Positions 44,130 through 54,591 of a DNA stretch of 64,000 bases are shown piece by piece. Location of the stretch: contig NZ_JAGYIM010000009.1 of NCBI RefSeq assembly GCF_018402695.1, forward strand, positions 186,001-250,000. Direction: 5' to 3'. Made by a program: the position numbers and the translations under genes. Numbering within the stretch: the stretch's first letter is position 1; every line of letters starts with the position of its first letter. This DNA is from Arsukibacterium sp. (GTDB taxonomy: Bacteria; Pseudomonadota; Gammaproteobacteria; Enterobacterales; Alteromonadaceae). Under the pieces are notes generated by a model, which was not told where the DNA came from, searched no databases, and was given only the letters and a program-made list of their open reading frames with translations.

Positions 44130-45479
44130 TTTGCTGGCAGCTTTATCGCTAGCGGCTGGCAGCAGGTTCTGTTCATCAGACTGATCTAACTCAGCATTTA
44201 ACTGCTGCTCAATAGTGTCGTCATTGCCTACATCCACCGTGGCATCTGTCGTCGCCACCGCCTTGGTGGCTGTCGGTTCCGGGGTTAATGCTTCTGCTAC
44301 CGCGTTGATTGCAGCATCGCCAGATTTTTTAGAGAGGTGAATACGATAAATCGGCTCTGGCATTTCGATGCCCGCGTCATCAAAGGCGGCTTTTACTAAG
44401 CGGATCGCTTCACTGCGCGCTTTTAAATAGTCGGTTTCACGCTGGTCTATCCAGGCCATTAAGCGCATCGACACTGCGCTGTCGCCCAATTCCAGCACCA
44501 ACGCCCGTGGCCGGGGGTCTGTCAGCACCCCGGGCATCGCCTGCAAGGTATTAATGGCCAACTGTCTTACCGGCACTAAATCCAGCTCTACCGACACGCC
44601 AACGGTAAATTCAAAGCGGCGTAGCGGGTTACGGGTAAAGTTGGTCATCGGTGAGGTAATAATCTGGCTGTTGGGGATCCGTAAATGGTTACCATCTAAG
44701 GTCATCAGTACAGTATCGCGTGAGGTCAGCCGCATTACTTTACCGCTCATATTATCAACCTGAATAAAATCACCAATGGCGAAGGGGTTGCGGGTACTGA
44801 GTAACACCCCGGCCAGGTAATTTTCGACAATATTGCGAAAAGCAAAACCCAGGGCAATACCAATAACCCCGGCCACCCCCAGCATCGCGCTGACCAGCGC
44901 GGTAGCATCCAGCAACTCCAGCGCAATCAGAATACCAATGCTGGTTATAATTAACCGCACAAAGCGCATACCCAGATTGGTAGCCAACTCGCTCAGCCCT
45001 AACCGGCGCAACAAGCCATTGCGCCTGGCCAGCCAGCTACCCAGCAGCGAAAACAGCACCACCGCCAATACCGCCAGCAGTAACAGCGGTAACATTTGCA
45101 CTGTGGTGCCGAGCATTTCCCGGAACTTTTCAGCCGCGGGCTCAAGCCGCGAGCGCACCGCCAGCTGCTCCTGCAACTGGTTCTGCACATGTACCACCCC
45201 TTCCAGCCGACTGGCAATCACGGTTATTTCGTCTTTCAGCTGGGCGTTAGCCACCTCGCCCTGCAAGGTAATCACCCCGGCATTAACGCTGATCTGCACA
45301 CCCTCCAGCCCGGCAATAGAGCCGGCAATCTCGCTAAGCCGCGCGGCAATTGCCTGGTCCTGCGGCGCATTAACCACCTTTATTTCCGCATCGGGCTGGT
45401 CGCTGCCAGCCTGCTGCGCCAGCGCGCTACTGCAACACAAGCACCAAACTGTTACCACCAGCGTTAACCATTGCCGCAT
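44121..45479 (-). CDS. MscS-type mechanosensitive channel with BON domain
   Basis: A 452-residue protein. Signal peptide (1-21), a periplasmic BON domain (about 38-108: SVNAGVITLQGEVANAQLKD), membrane helices (about 128-150, 170-190, 195-225) with the pore-lining Gly/Ala-rich TM3 (SAMLGVAGVIGIALGFAFRN), then the MscS beta domain ([35 protein letters not shown]) and a C-terminal acidic tail after about 390. It releases solutes on hypo-osmotic shock; the BON domain probably contacts membrane or wall. Confidence 0.9.
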   Translation of the reverse strand: MRQWLTLVVTVWCLCCSSALAQQAGSDQPDAEIKVVNAPQDQAIAARLSEIAGSIAGLEGVQISVNAGVITLQGEVANAQLKDEITVIASRLEGVVHVQNQLQEQLAVRSRLEPAAEKFREMLGTTVQMLPLLLLAVLAVVLFSLLGSWLARRNGLLRRLGLSELATNLGMRFVRLIITSIGILIALELLDATALVSAMLGVAGVIGIALGFAFRNIVENYLAGVLLSTRNPFAIGDFIQVDNMSGKVMRLTSRDTVLMTLDGNHLRIPNSQIITSPMTNFTRNPLRRFEFTVGVSVELDLVPVRQLAINTLQAMPGVLTDPRPRALVLELGDSAVSMRLMAWIDQRETDYLKARSEAIRLVKAAFDDAGIEMPEPIYRIHLSKKSGDAAINAVAEALTPEPTATKAVATTDATVDVGNDDTIEQQLNAELDQSDEQNLLPAASDKAASKAG

Positions 45480-45530
45480 TCTCCCTCCAACCCTCTGTTA
45501 TTGTGCAATACGTCAACTATAGCAGCTTCG

Positions 45531-48161
45531 TTAGCCCGAATTACGCATGCCGGCGGCGATACCGGCAATACTGACCATCAGCGCGCGGCTGATCATCGGG
45601 TTTACCCGCTCGGGTTGATGACGTACCCGGTGTAACAGTTCAGCCTGCAGAATATGCAGCGGGTCAACATAGGTATTGCGCAGCATTATCGATTCACGGA
45701 TCCAGCTCTCTTTTGCCATTAAGGTATCGCTGTGAATCAGCTTGAGCAGCAAATCACGGTCTGCTGTCAGCTGGGCTCGTAGTTCCTGCCCCAGGTGTTT
45801 CAGCTCGTCGGGCACCAGCACCTTGTCATAGTAAGCAGCGATGTCGACGTCGGCTTTTAAAAACACCATTTCCAGCATTGACATCCGGGTGGCGAAAAAC
45901 GGCCACTGCTGCTGCATTTCGTCCAGCAGCGCGGTGTTATGCTGCTGTGCTACTTTCGCCAGGGCAGAACCGGCGCCCAGCCAGGCCGGCAACATTAAGC
46001 GGTTTTGTGACCAGGCAAATTGCCAAGGTATCGCCCGCAGGCTCTCCACGCCACCGGTAGGGTTGCGCTTGGCAGGCCGGCTACCCAATGGCAACTGGCC
46101 CAGTTCCTGCTCAGGTGTGGCGGCCCGAAAATAGCCAACAAAGTCTTTATTATGCCGCACCACGGCCCGATAGGCTTCGCACGAGTCATCGGCCAGCTGC
46201 TGCATCAGCTCACGCCAGCTTTGCTTCGGTACCGGTGGTGGCAACAATAAACCTTCCAGTACAGCACTGGCATACAATGCCAGGCTGCGTTCGGCCAGTT
46301 TTGGCAGGCCAAACTTAAAGCGGATCATTTCACCCTGCTCGGTTACCCGCAAACCGCCGGCCAGCGAACCGGGTGGCTGCGATAATATCGCGGCATGGGC
46401 CGGGCCGCCGCCGCGGCCAATAGTGCCGCCGCGGCCATGAAATAAGGTCAGTTGCACCTTGGCCTGCTGACAAATGGCCACTAAGGCTTCCTGGGCACTG
46501 TACTGCGCCCAGGCGGCGGCAAAGACGCCTGCGTCTTTGGCCGAGTCAGAGTAACCAATCATCACTTCCTGCTTACCGTTAATATAACCCCGGTACCAAT
46601 CGATACTGAGCAGGCGCTGCATGCACTCCGGTGCATTCTGTAAATCGCTCAGCGTTTCAAACAATGGTGCCACCGGCATCGGGAAACTGATACCGGCTTC
46701 TTTTAGCAGCAATTGCACCGCTAATACGTCAGACGGTTTACCTGCCATCGAAATGACGTAGGTACTGAGTGCTTCACTACCATGACGGGCGACAATATCG
46801 CAGGTATCCAGTACTTCCTGCACCTCTGCTGACGGCTGCCAGTGTTTTGGAAATAACGGCCGGCGGTTGGCCAGCTCAGTCAGTAAAAAGGCCTGGCGGG
46901 CGCTTTCGTCCCAGGCACTGTAATCACCCAGGCCCAGATGCTGGGTTAATTCGGCCAATACCTGAGCATGCCGGCCAGCGTCCTGGCGGATATCCAGCTT
47001 TAGCAGGGTTAAGCCAAAGGCATAAGCGCGGCGAAGGGTGTCCAGCAAGCGGCCATTGGCAATCACGGCCATACCGCAGTCGAGCAATGACTGGTAACAC
47101 AGCTGCAACGGCTCAAGTAATTGCTGATTGTGCCAGATTAAATTGTCTGGCCGCTGCAGCCGCTCATGCTTCAGCGCTTCGGTTAACCAGTCACGGCTGC
47201 GCAGCAGGCCCGCCCGTAACTGGTTCAACACCATGCGATAAGGTTCATTGGCGTCGCCGGCAACCTGACGCAGTTGCTCATTAGCCTGATGCATCGACAA
47301 TTCGCTGCTGAGAAAGTCTAAATCAGCGGCAAATAAATCGGCCGCTTTCCAGCGGCTTAACAGCAACACCTGGCGGGTCACTTTGGCGGTAACAAAGGGG
47401 TTACCGTCACGGTCGCCTCCCATCCAGGAAGAAAATTTCACCGGCGCCGCGTCCACTGCCAAACCAGTGCCGGTAGCGCTTAACAGTTTCTGATCCAGTT
47501 CCCGCAAAAAGTCCGGAATCGCCTGCCACAATGAGCTTTCAATCACCGCAAAGCCCGATTTCGCCTCATCGACCGGGGTGGGCCGCTGCTCACGAATTTC
47601 GTTGGTATGCCAGGCCTGAGCGATCAGCTCACTTAACCGCAGTTCGACTTTTTGCTGCTGAGCGGCGCTTAACTCCTGTTCCAGCTCAGTTAAGCAGGCG
47701 GCAATTTCGGTCAGCTTGTGAATAAGGGTACGGCGCGATACTTCGGTCGGGTGGGCAGTTAATACCAGCTCAATTGATAAATTGGCGACCGCTTGCTTTA
47801 CTTTGCCATCATCCAGCTTTTTATCCTGCAGCAGGCTGAACAGCTCCTGCAGCGGCTCGGGCTTTTCAATACTGGCATGGCCTATCCGGCTGATAGTGTG
47901 ATGTTGCTCGGCCAAGTTGGCCAGGTTTAAAAACTGGGCAAAGGCACGCGCCACCGGCAGTAACTCATCGTCGCTTAAGCTGCGCAGTACTTGCTTCAGC
48001 TTATCGGCCTGCAATTCCTCGCCCTGGCGGGCCGCTTTCGCCAGCCCCCGGATTTGCTCTACCCGCTCCAGCACAGCGTCGCCCAGTTGCTGCCGGATCG
48101 TCTCACCCAGTTGGGTACCCAGCAGGCCAACATTGGTTTTTAGTGCAGCATAATGGTCCAT
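45531..48161 (-). CDS. ppc: phosphoenolpyruvate carboxylase
   Basis: An 876-residue enzyme making oxaloacetate from PEP and bicarbonate to refill the TCA cycle. Motifs: [13 protein letters not shown] (the first catalytic His), [46 protein letters not shown] and the C-terminal RNTYVDPLH...MRNSG ending. Length matches E. coli Ppc (883). A PdhR-like operator lies about 100 bases upstream of its start. Confidence 0.96.
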   Translation of the reverse strand: MDHYAALKTNVGLLGTQLGETIRQQLGDAVLERVEQIRGLAKAARQGEELQADKLKQVLRSLSDDELLPVARAFAQFLNLANLAEQHHTISRIGHASIEKPEPLQELFSLLQDKKLDDGKVKQAVANLSIELVLTAHPTEVSRRTLIHKLTEIAACLTELEQELSAAQQQKVELRLSELIAQAWHTNEIREQRPTPVDEAKSGFAVIESSLWQAIPDFLRELDQKLLSATGTGLAVDAAPVKFSSWMGGDRDGNPFVTAKVTRQVLLLSRWKAADLFAADLDFLSSELSMHQANEQLRQVAGDANEPYRMVLNQLRAGLLRSRDWLTEALKHERLQRPDNLIWHNQQLLEPLQLCYQSLLDCGMAVIANGRLLDTLRRAYAFGLTLLKLDIRQDAGRHAQVLAELTQHLGLGDYSAWDESARQAFLLTELANRRPLFPKHWQPSAEVQEVLDTCDIVARHGSEALSTYVISMAGKPSDVLAVQLLLKEAGISFPMPVAPLFETLSDLQNAPECMQRLLSIDWYRGYINGKQEVMIGYSDSAKDAGVFAAAWAQYSAQEALVAICQQAKVQLTLFHGRGGTIGRGGGPAHAAILSQPPGSLAGGLRVTEQGEMIRFKFGLPKLAERSLALYASAVLEGLLLPPPVPKQSWRELMQQLADDSCEAYRAVVRHNKDFVGYFRAATPEQELGQLPLGSRPAKRNPTGGVESLRAIPWQFAWSQNRLMLPAWLGAGSALAKVAQQHNTALLDEMQQQWPFFATRMSMLEMVFLKADVDIAAYYDKVLVPDELKHLGQELRAQLTADRDLLLKLIHSDTLMAKESWIRESIMLRNTYVDPLHILQAELLHRVRHQPERVNPMISRALMVSIAGIAAGMRNSG

Positions 48162-48259
48162 TTCAGCTTCTCTGTTGTTGAATAAGTATCATCGATAAGC
48201 TCACCCTAGCCTGTTATCAATTGGTACTCAACTCTGACAGGTTACAAAAACAACAACAG

Positions 48260-48277
48260 AATTGGTAAGACCAAATT
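48260..48277. promoter_or_regulatory. PdhR/GntR-type operator upstream of ppc
   Basis: AATTGGT-AAG-ACCAAATT fits the PdhR box ATTGGTnnnACCAAT, with the same AAG spacer as the E. coli pdhR promoter site as I recall it. It is about 100 bases upstream of ppc and 120 upstream of the divergent TPR gene. LldR of the same GntR subfamily recognises a similar site. Confidence 0.55.
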
Positions 48278-48397
48278 ACCAAACACTGAAAATTTGACGA
48301 GACAAATTTGATTGCTGTACTCCAATCGACAGTGCAGAATGAACGTTGCAAAGTGAAAATAATGAAAAACTGAGATCACTGCAGACATGGAAGTGAA

Positions 48398-50215
48398 ATG
48401 CGCAACGTAAAATTAGCAGGATTAATTGGCATCGGCTTGTCAGCGGCAATACTTTTTTCCTGCCTGCAGCCAGCATCATCATTAGCAGAGCTTCAGATTA
48501 AAGCTCAGTTGCTGTTTAAAAAAACCATTCTGTTTCTAACGCTCCCCGAAGTCTCAGCAGGTATTGAGCTTAGTCGATTAACAGCTGACCGCTATCAAAC
48601 TCTGGTTGCCACCACTTCACAGCAGTTGCAGCGCCAGTTGGATGCACAATTACAGGCTGCAAAACATGCAGATTCTGATACTGAGGCAAATTTGTATCTG
48701 GAAAAAGCGTTATCTTTAGAACAGAAAAGTGCCATAGCTTTAGAAAGCTCTGGCGCCCTGCTTTTTAGCAGAGCTATGCTTCGGCTTCATTTGCAACAAT
48801 ATCAACAGGCCATCGATTTGCTAATGGCCTCTATCGATAAATTTGATCAGTCGGAATCAGAGCAACTGTTAAAGGGAGACGCTCTGAACCATATTTGTAG
48901 GCTACAAACAGATCAGGGACTTATTAAGTCGGCTATACAATGGTGTGAACAATTTACCCGCTGGACCAGGCAGTCGGAGCTTGCCACGCAAAATCAGCAA
49001 AGCAACGCATTAGACTTAATGGCAAATCTAAAACGCAACTCTGGATTAGCCGAACAAGCAAGAGATTTATACCTTGAATCAATTCAACTGCGTCGTCAAT
49101 TCTTAGAAGGGCCTGACCTCAGTCTGGCAAATAGTCTACAGGGGCTAGCTGCCGCCTACACTGAGCTGCATCAATTTTTTTTGGCTGAAAAAGCCTTGCT
49201 TGAAGCCCTACATATTCTCAACACACATCTGGCAACCACTGCTATTGAGCAAAGTCAGCTACTACACAACATTGCAGAAAATCAGAAAGCACAGGGCAAA
49301 TACGAGCAGGCATTCGACTATGCTGAACAAGCGCGAGCACTGCTGGAAAACTCAACGCTACGCGATGAAGGTCTGATGGGCGCGATTTATAACCAGATAG
49401 GTTCGCTGGCACAAGATCTGACACGATATGACGCTGCTGAGAAATATTATTTGTCGTCGTTAAACAGCTTTCAATCACTTTTTAAACATGATCATCCGAA
49501 CACTGCCGCGGTATTAAACAACCTTGGCTCACTGTATTCACATATAGAAGATTACGAAAAGTCAAAAGTTTACTATCAAAAAGCACTACTAATGCGCAAA
49601 GCAGTTTATGGTGAAGCTCATATAGATGTGATTGTCACTGAGCAAAATCTAGCTCTTGTTTACCAGAATATGGACGATATGCCGGCAGCTATCAATTTGT
49701 TTGAGAGCAGCCTGGCCAGCATGAGTGCTTTGGCAGGCCCAAACCATCCGCATGTCAGTGTTATTGCGGTAAATTTGGGCAGAGCATACTCAACGCTGGG
49801 TGATCCCCGGGCTGAAACATTACTGAGAAATGCTTTGGTAGCGCAACAAAGCCAACTCGGAGCCTACCACCCGCAGCTTTTGCCAACGCTATACGGTTTA
49901 GCACAACATTATCGACAGCAACAACAGTTTACCGAAGCCGAAATGCTTTACTTGCGCGCCCTTAAAATCGCTGAAGCTTCTTTACCCGAACTACATCCCG
50001 ATATCGCCGCCTGTTTATACAGTTTGGCCAAGTTGTATCAACTCAGTGGAAATTACCCGGCAGCAGAAGAGTTTTATAAAAAGGAACTGGCTATCCTGCA
50101 GCAAATTAATAGTTCACCACAGGAAATTCGTGGCACGCTAAAACGCTTAGTCCAAGTGCTGGAAGCTGCCGGAAAAACCAGCGAGGCACAACAAATTAAT
50201 CAGAAGTTGCAATAA
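48398..50215 (+). CDS. exported TPR (kinesin-light-chain-like) repeat protein
   Basis: A 605-residue protein with an N-terminal signal (about 1-30); FSCLQP could be a loose lipobox at Cys22. From about residue 130 on it consists of TPR repeats, with 42-residue KLC-type units clear from about 345 (DAAEKYYLSSLNSFQSLF, HPNTAAVLNNLGSLYSHIED, KSKVYYQKALLMRKAVYG, HPDIAACLYSLAKLYQLSGN). It is a protein-interaction scaffold of unknown partner. It ends with a strong terminator shared with the convergent ompA-like gene. Confidence 0.8.
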   Translation: MRNVKLAGLIGIGLSAAILFSCLQPASSLAELQIKAQLLFKKTILFLTLPEVSAGIELSRLTADRYQTLVATTSQQLQRQLDAQLQAAKHADSDTEANLYLEKALSLEQKSAIALESSGALLFSRAMLRLHLQQYQQAIDLLMASIDKFDQSESEQLLKGDALNHICRLQTDQGLIKSAIQWCEQFTRWTRQSELATQNQQSNALDLMANLKRNSGLAEQARDLYLESIQLRRQFLEGPDLSLANSLQGLAAAYTELHQFFLAEKALLEALHILNTHLATTAIEQSQLLHNIAENQKAQGKYEQAFDYAEQARALLENSTLRDEGLMGAIYNQIGSLAQDLTRYDAAEKYYLSSLNSFQSLFKHDHPNTAAVLNNLGSLYSHIEDYEKSKVYYQKALLMRKAVYGEAHIDVIVTEQNLALVYQNMDDMPAAINLFESSLASMSALAGPNHPHVSVIAVNLGRAYSTLGDPRAETLLRNALVAQQSQLGAYHPQLLPTLYGLAQHYRQQQQFTEAEMLYLRALKIAEASLPELHPDIAACLYSLAKLYQLSGNYPAAEEFYKKELAILQQINSSPQEIRGTLKRLVQVLEAAGKTSEAQQINQKLQ

Positions 50216-50216
50216 A

Positions 50217-50241
50217 AAAACCCGCCATCAAGGCGGGTTTT
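50217..50241. terminator. bidirectional rho-independent terminator
   Basis: AAAACCCGCC (50217-50226) / GGCGGGTTTT (50232-50241) with loop ATCAA, right after the TPR gene stop and 27 bases before the end of the convergent OmpA gene. Confidence 0.88.
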
Positions 50242-50268
50242 GGTTACGCAACCCCTATTGTTCAGGGG

Positions 50269-51408
50269 TTACTCAACAATTATCTCAAACAAACCACGCA
50301 TATTGGCTTTGGCGGTATCTGAACGTAGCACCGCAGGCTTTGCTTCACGCTCAGCCGGATTACGCTCTCCAAAACCGATGGTTTTAAAGCGGTTCGCTGC
50401 GATGCCCTCGCTCACCAGAAAGGTTTTAATTGACTCGGCCCGGCGCTCACTCAGTGCCTGGTTATACTCTGCGGTGCCACTGGCCGAGGTGTAACCAGCA
50501 ATCCGTACCTTAGCGTTGGGGTTGGCTTGCAGGGTACGCACGTGCTGGCGCAAAATAACTTTGGTATCGGCATTTAACTCTGCGGTATCAAAATTAAAGT
50601 GGACATCTTCCAGCACCAGCACTTCAGCTGCTGCTACCACAGGCGAGGGTTGCTTAGCAGGCACTGCTGCAGGTGATGCAGGCTCAGGCGCCACTGTTGC
50701 CGCGTAGCGTTGCTGATTGTGGCCAAACCGATACACCAGCCCTAATGAATACAGGTCAATGTCACCATCGTTTCCTACTAAATCATCTACCCGATATCGC
50801 TCTGCCTCCAACCGCACCGTAAACGCGGCAGAAATGTCATACTGCAAACCCAGACCAAACTTATGTTGGGTGTCATTGTCCTGCTGGTTATAACGCGCGG
50901 TGCTAATTAAACCATTGCTGCTAAAGCGGGTTTTAGTGTCATTTTGGGTAACACCAATCCGGCCAAACGCTGAGAAACGGTCAGTAAATGGCAAAATGCC
51001 AACCACGTCCAGGTTCCAGCCCTGCAGCTTAAGATTGCCGCCAAACTGAGTTTCCGGTTCCGTAGCCGCCTGAAAGCCAAAAGCACCGAGGTCAAAAAAG
51101 CCGCCTTCCAGTGCCAGATAACGCCCAAACTGATAGCCCAGATAAATTTTATAACCTTCAGTACTCGCGTCGGTGGCGATGGCATTAACCCCGAAGCCAT
51201 TACTTTCCAGACTGGCCCTGATGGCAGCACTATCAATACTGGCTTCAGATTTACCGATATTCATCCCCGCAGACCAACCATTTTCTTGATAGTTGCTGTA
51301 GTCAGCAGTCTGGGCACTAACAGCCATCGTCGCCGGTAAACAACCAGCGGCAATCAGGATGACAAGCACCCGGTTTAACTTTGTAAAATTTTTCATATCA
51401 TTATCCAT
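50269..51408 (-). CDS. OmpA family outer-membrane protein
   Basis: A 379-residue protein: signal peptide (ends AVSAQT), an eight-strand OmpA-like barrel (about 35-235: GWSAGMNIGKSEASID, YKIYLGYQFGRYLALEGGFF, LYSLGLVYRFGH), a Pro/Ala linker (about 240-268) and a peptidoglycan-binding OmpA domain (DVHFNFDTAELNADTK, NPNAKVRIAGYTSASGTAEYNQALSERRA, split by the usual loop). It tethers the outer membrane to the wall. Two starts (51408, 51396) are possible; AGGA sits just before the first. It is 18 bases downstream of the ice-binding-type lipoprotein gene. Confidence 0.9.
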   Translation of the reverse strand: MDNDMKNFTKLNRVLVILIAAGCLPATMAVSAQTADYSNYQENGWSAGMNIGKSEASIDSAAIRASLESNGFGVNAIATDASTEGYKIYLGYQFGRYLALEGGFFDLGAFGFQAATEPETQFGGNLKLQGWNLDVVGILPFTDRFSAFGRIGVTQNDTKTRFSSNGLISTARYNQQDNDTQHKFGLGLQYDISAAFTVRLEAERYRVDDLVGNDGDIDLYSLGLVYRFGHNQQRYAATVAPEPASPAAVPAKQPSPVVAAAEVLVLEDVHFNFDTAELNADTKVILRQHVRTLQANPNAKVRIAGYTSASGTAEYNQALSERRAESIKTFLVSEGIAANRFKTIGFGERNPAEREAKPAVLRSDTAKANMRGLFEIIVE

Positions 51409-51426
51409 TTATCCTGGTAACAAGCC

Positions 51427-53682
51427 TTATTCAGGCTTAGTTACCATATTGGCATCCAGGGTGACTTGCTCGGTCACGGAGAACAAACGACCGGTTATTT
51501 CAGCCCCGGTACCCAGGTTGATTTGTGGCCAGGCAAAAACATTACCGGCAAAACTGGTATTGCTACCGAACACCGTAGCCCCACCGGTGCGCCAGTACAC
51601 ATTGCTGGCCTGTGCACCACCGGTCAGGATCAGGTTGCCGCCAGGTGCGCCCGTGGTAAAGGTACCGCCAATGACAAAGATAAATACCGAATCAGGGTCG
51701 CCCTGCGCATCTAACGTCAGGTCGCCCTGCTGAATAATGACATTGCCCGCATTGCGGTATACGCCGCGGGTCATCACCAAACCGCCCAGTTCCGAAGGCA
51801 GTACCTGGGTAGCGGCCGCCGGGTTAGGATCGGCTGCAAGAAAGGTCGCTGCTACGCCCAGATCAGTACGAACCTGGTTAATAAAGGCCACCATAGAGGC
51901 ATAAGGTGCAGGTACTACGTAAGGTGGAGTAGTATCATCCGGCGCAAAAGAGATGCCGTTAGTTAGCTCGGCAAACTCACCTGCCACCGGGCCTGGGGTA
52001 AAGCCAGCATAGGCGGTACGTGCTAAATCGAGAATGGCCATATCACCGTCGCTAATGGCAGAGCCCGCAGTAGTGGTTATGGCCTGACTGGCAATGATAA
52101 TAAAGCGCTGTAACTCGCCCATCACTGGTGCCTGTGGATTGTCGGCTAGCGCGGCATTAACCGTTAGTTCTGCACTGCCTTGTATTGTGTTCAGTGTTGC
52201 GACAATATCGGCCATCCCCGGTGACATTGCTGTCGCCAGACCGCTGTTAGCCTGGCCGCTGGCGTTCATTACGGCAACTGTGGTATCAGCAGATGTCCAG
52301 CTAACTGCGGTGGTGATATTGGCGCTGCTGCCATCGCTGTAGGTGCCGGTAGCGGTAAATTGCGCCGTGTCGTTTGCTAACACTGTTGCCGACGCCGGAC
52401 TAACTGTAATAGCTGTCAGCGTGGCACTATTAACGGTAAGCGTAGTGCTGCCGTCTATTCCGGCATAACTGGCCTGAATTAACGCCATCCCTGTTGATAT
52501 CGCCGTAGCCAGGCCGCTGGTCGCGGTTTGACTGGCATTCATAGTGGCCACTTCTACCGTATCCGATGTCCAGTTGGCGGTGCTGGTTAAATCGGCCGTG
52601 CTGCCATCACTAAAGGTACCAATGGCATTAAACTGGCGGCTTAAACCTGCCAGTACCGTCGGATTTTCCGGGGTGACGCTTATGCTGGCTAAGTTGGCCG
52701 CAGTTACTGACAGCGTGGCGGCACCGATGATGTCGTTACCAGAGGTGTTTGCGCCTGAGCCATTGGCTACGGTAGCGCTAATTTGCACTACGCCTGCTGC
52801 CTGCCCGGTGGCTAAGCCACTAATTGAGCTACCACTGCTATTAAGCGTGGCAATGTCATTGTCAGCCGATGCCCACAGCACGCTGGCAGTGATATTTACC
52901 GTTGAGCCATCGGCATATATACCGGTTGCGGTAAATTGCCGGCTTACGTCCACGGCAACTGAGCTGGTTAGCGGTGTGACACTGATTGACAGCAGGTTGG
53001 TGGCCCGCACTGTCAGCGTTGCTTCAGCCGTAATGTCTGCGATACTGGCGCTAATTTGCACCGTTCCGGCAGCAACGCCGCTAATCAGGCCACTGCTACT
53101 GGTCATACTGGCATTGGGTAAAGCAACTGTATTATCTGACGATACCCAGTCTACCTGCGAGGTCAGATTGGCTGATGAGCCATCGGAATATACCCCTGTG
53201 GCAGTAAATTGCAGGTTCTGGCCAACAATCACTCCGCCGTTCGCAGGCGTCACCAAAATTCCGGTTAAGGCTGCTGTTACCGTCAGGGTGGTCTCAGCTG
53301 ACTTACCCCCTAAAGTTGCACTGATTTGGCTGCTACCTGCGCTGATGCCTGTTGCCAGACCATGGGCTGCATTGTCGCTGTCGCCCGGGCTATTAGTAAT
53401 GGTAGCAATATCCGGCGCACTGGATGTCCAGCTTACCCGGTTACTTATATCCAGCGCTGTACCATTGGCGTAAGTACCGGTGGCAGTAAACTGCTGGTTT
53501 TCACCTTCAGCAATGGTTGGGTTAACCGATGCAACCTCGATAGATATCAGGCCCTCTATCGGATCGGGTCCGAGAATTGGATCCTGGTTGCCCACGTTGC
53601 ACGCGGCAAGACTCGTTAATATCAGCAGGCTGAATAACCACCTGCAACTTCTGCTAATTAACTTTTTCTGGTACCCGACCAT
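51427..53682 (-). CDS. lipoprotein with Big_2 Ig-like repeats and DUF3494 ice-binding domain
   Basis: A 751-residue protein. Lipobox LTSLAAC (Cys about 28). Five bacterial Ig-like (Big_2) repeats of about 85-100 residues span about 45-495; each carries the pattern QFTATGTYSDGS...WTSAD...G.A...ISAT. The C-terminal part (about 505-745) is a DUF3494 ice-binding beta-helix (ELGGLVMTRGVYRNAG, LTLDAQGDPDSVFIFVIGG, GAEITGRLFSVTEQVTLD). The layout suggests a surface- or outer-membrane-tethered protein holding an ice-binding or adhesive tip on an Ig stalk. The Ig repeats are similar at DNA level and could recombine. Confidence 0.85.
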   Translation of the reverse strand: MVGYQKKLISRSCRWLFSLLILTSLAACNVGNQDPILGPDPIEGLISIEVASVNPTIAEGENQQFTATGTYANGTALDISNRVSWTSSAPDIATITNSPGDSDNAAHGLATGISAGSSQISATLGGKSAETTLTVTAALTGILVTPANGGVIVGQNLQFTATGVYSDGSSANLTSQVDWVSSDNTVALPNASMTSSSGLISGVAAGTVQISASIADITAEATLTVRATNLLSISVTPLTSSVAVDVSRQFTATGIYADGSTVNITASVLWASADNDIATLNSSGSSISGLATGQAAGVVQISATVANGSGANTSGNDIIGAATLSVTAANLASISVTPENPTVLAGLSRQFNAIGTFSDGSTADLTSTANWTSDTVEVATMNASQTATSGLATAISTGMALIQASYAGIDGSTTLTVNSATLTAITVSPASATVLANDTAQFTATGTYSDGSSANITTAVSWTSADTTVAVMNASGQANSGLATAMSPGMADIVATLNTIQGSAELTVNAALADNPQAPVMGELQRFIIIASQAITTTAGSAISDGDMAILDLARTAYAGFTPGPVAGEFAELTNGISFAPDDTTPPYVVPAPYASMVAFINQVRTDLGVAATFLAADPNPAAATQVLPSELGGLVMTRGVYRNAGNVIIQQGDLTLDAQGDPDSVFIFVIGGTFTTGAPGGNLILTGGAQASNVYWRTGGATVFGSNTSFAGNVFAWPQINLGTGAEITGRLFSVTEQVTLDANMVTKPE

Positions 53683-53874
53683 AATGTGTATCCTTTATCG
53701 TTTTATGCACCTGCATAAAACATTTGTAAGCTGCCCAGCTTGTACCACTGCTAACCGACGCTATCTATGCGGTACCACACTTATAGCTTTTTATATATTG
53801 TCATTGCTGATGGCACTGGGCAGAAAGACAAAGCTTGGTATACTGTTGCCAGATTAATGTCAGGAACACTAGTG

Positions 53875-54591
53875 ATGACCACAGCAGAGAATACCCAGCC
53901 GAAACCGGTGAAGCAGAAAAAATCCGGCTTTTTAAGCAATATGATTTTTAATATTGTGATCCCGGCGGTTATTCTCAGCCGTTTTAGTGGCGAAGACGCT
54001 CTGGGCCCGGTATGGGGCGTGGTGGTGGCGCTGGCCTTTCCATTACTGTTCGGCCTGTGGGAGCTGCTGCAATCGGGTAAAGTTAACTTTTACTCCATAC
54101 TGGGGATTATCAGCGTGCTGCTGACCGGCGGCATCAGCTTATTGCAGCTTGACCCGGCATATATTGCAATTAAAGAAGCGATGATCCCGGCAATTATCGG
54201 CGTTATCGTCCTGATAAGCCAATACACGCCCTTTCCGCTGGTGAAAAAGCTGCTGATTAACCCCGATTTACTGGATACCGACAAGTTATATCGGGCCTTA
54301 GCTGAGCAGGCAAACCGCCAGCTGTTTGAACAACGGGTCGCCCGCGCTGGCTATATCGTCGCGTCGGCGTTTTTTGTCTCCGCTGTGCTGAATTATGTGC
54401 TGGCTAAAGCTATCGTTATCAGCCAGCCCGGCACCACAGCTTATGCCGAAGAGCTGGGCCGGATGACCTGGCTCAGCTATCCGGTAATAGTGTTGCCGGT
54501 CATGGTCATGCTGATGGGCGCCATTATTTATATGTTTGCCCAGATTGGTAAACTGACCAAGCAGCCACTGGAAGCGTTTATTCTGCCGTAG
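53875..54591 (+). CDS. VC0807-type integral membrane protein
   Basis: About 238 residues from the ATG at 53875 (upstream in-frame starts at 53857 and 53767 are less likely). After a basic tail (MTTAENTQPKPVKQKKSG) come five to six membrane helices, with GPVWGVVVALAFPLLFGLWE, IPAIIGVIVLISQYTPFPLV and a C-terminal MLMGAIIYMFAQIGKL. The family is annotated VC0807 with no known function. Its end overlaps the convergent sodium-channel gene by 14 bases. Confidence 0.65.
   Translation: MTTAENTQPKPVKQKKSGFLSNMIFNIVIPAVILSRFSGEDALGPVWGVVVALAFPLLFGLWELLQSGKVNFYSILGIISVLLTGGISLLQLDPAYIAIKEAMIPAIIGVIVLISQYTPFPLVKKLLINPDLLDTDKLYRALAEQANRQLFEQRVARAGYIVASAFFVSAVLNYVLAKAIVISQPGTTAYAEELGRMTWLSYPVIVLPVMVMLMGAIIYMFAQIGKLTKQPLEAFILP

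Noticed and set aside
52544-53473. 309-codon rightward frame opposite the Ig-repeat gene
   Set aside because: It is the complement of the repetitive Big_2 coding sequence, is low in complexity and has no ribosome site or family motif.
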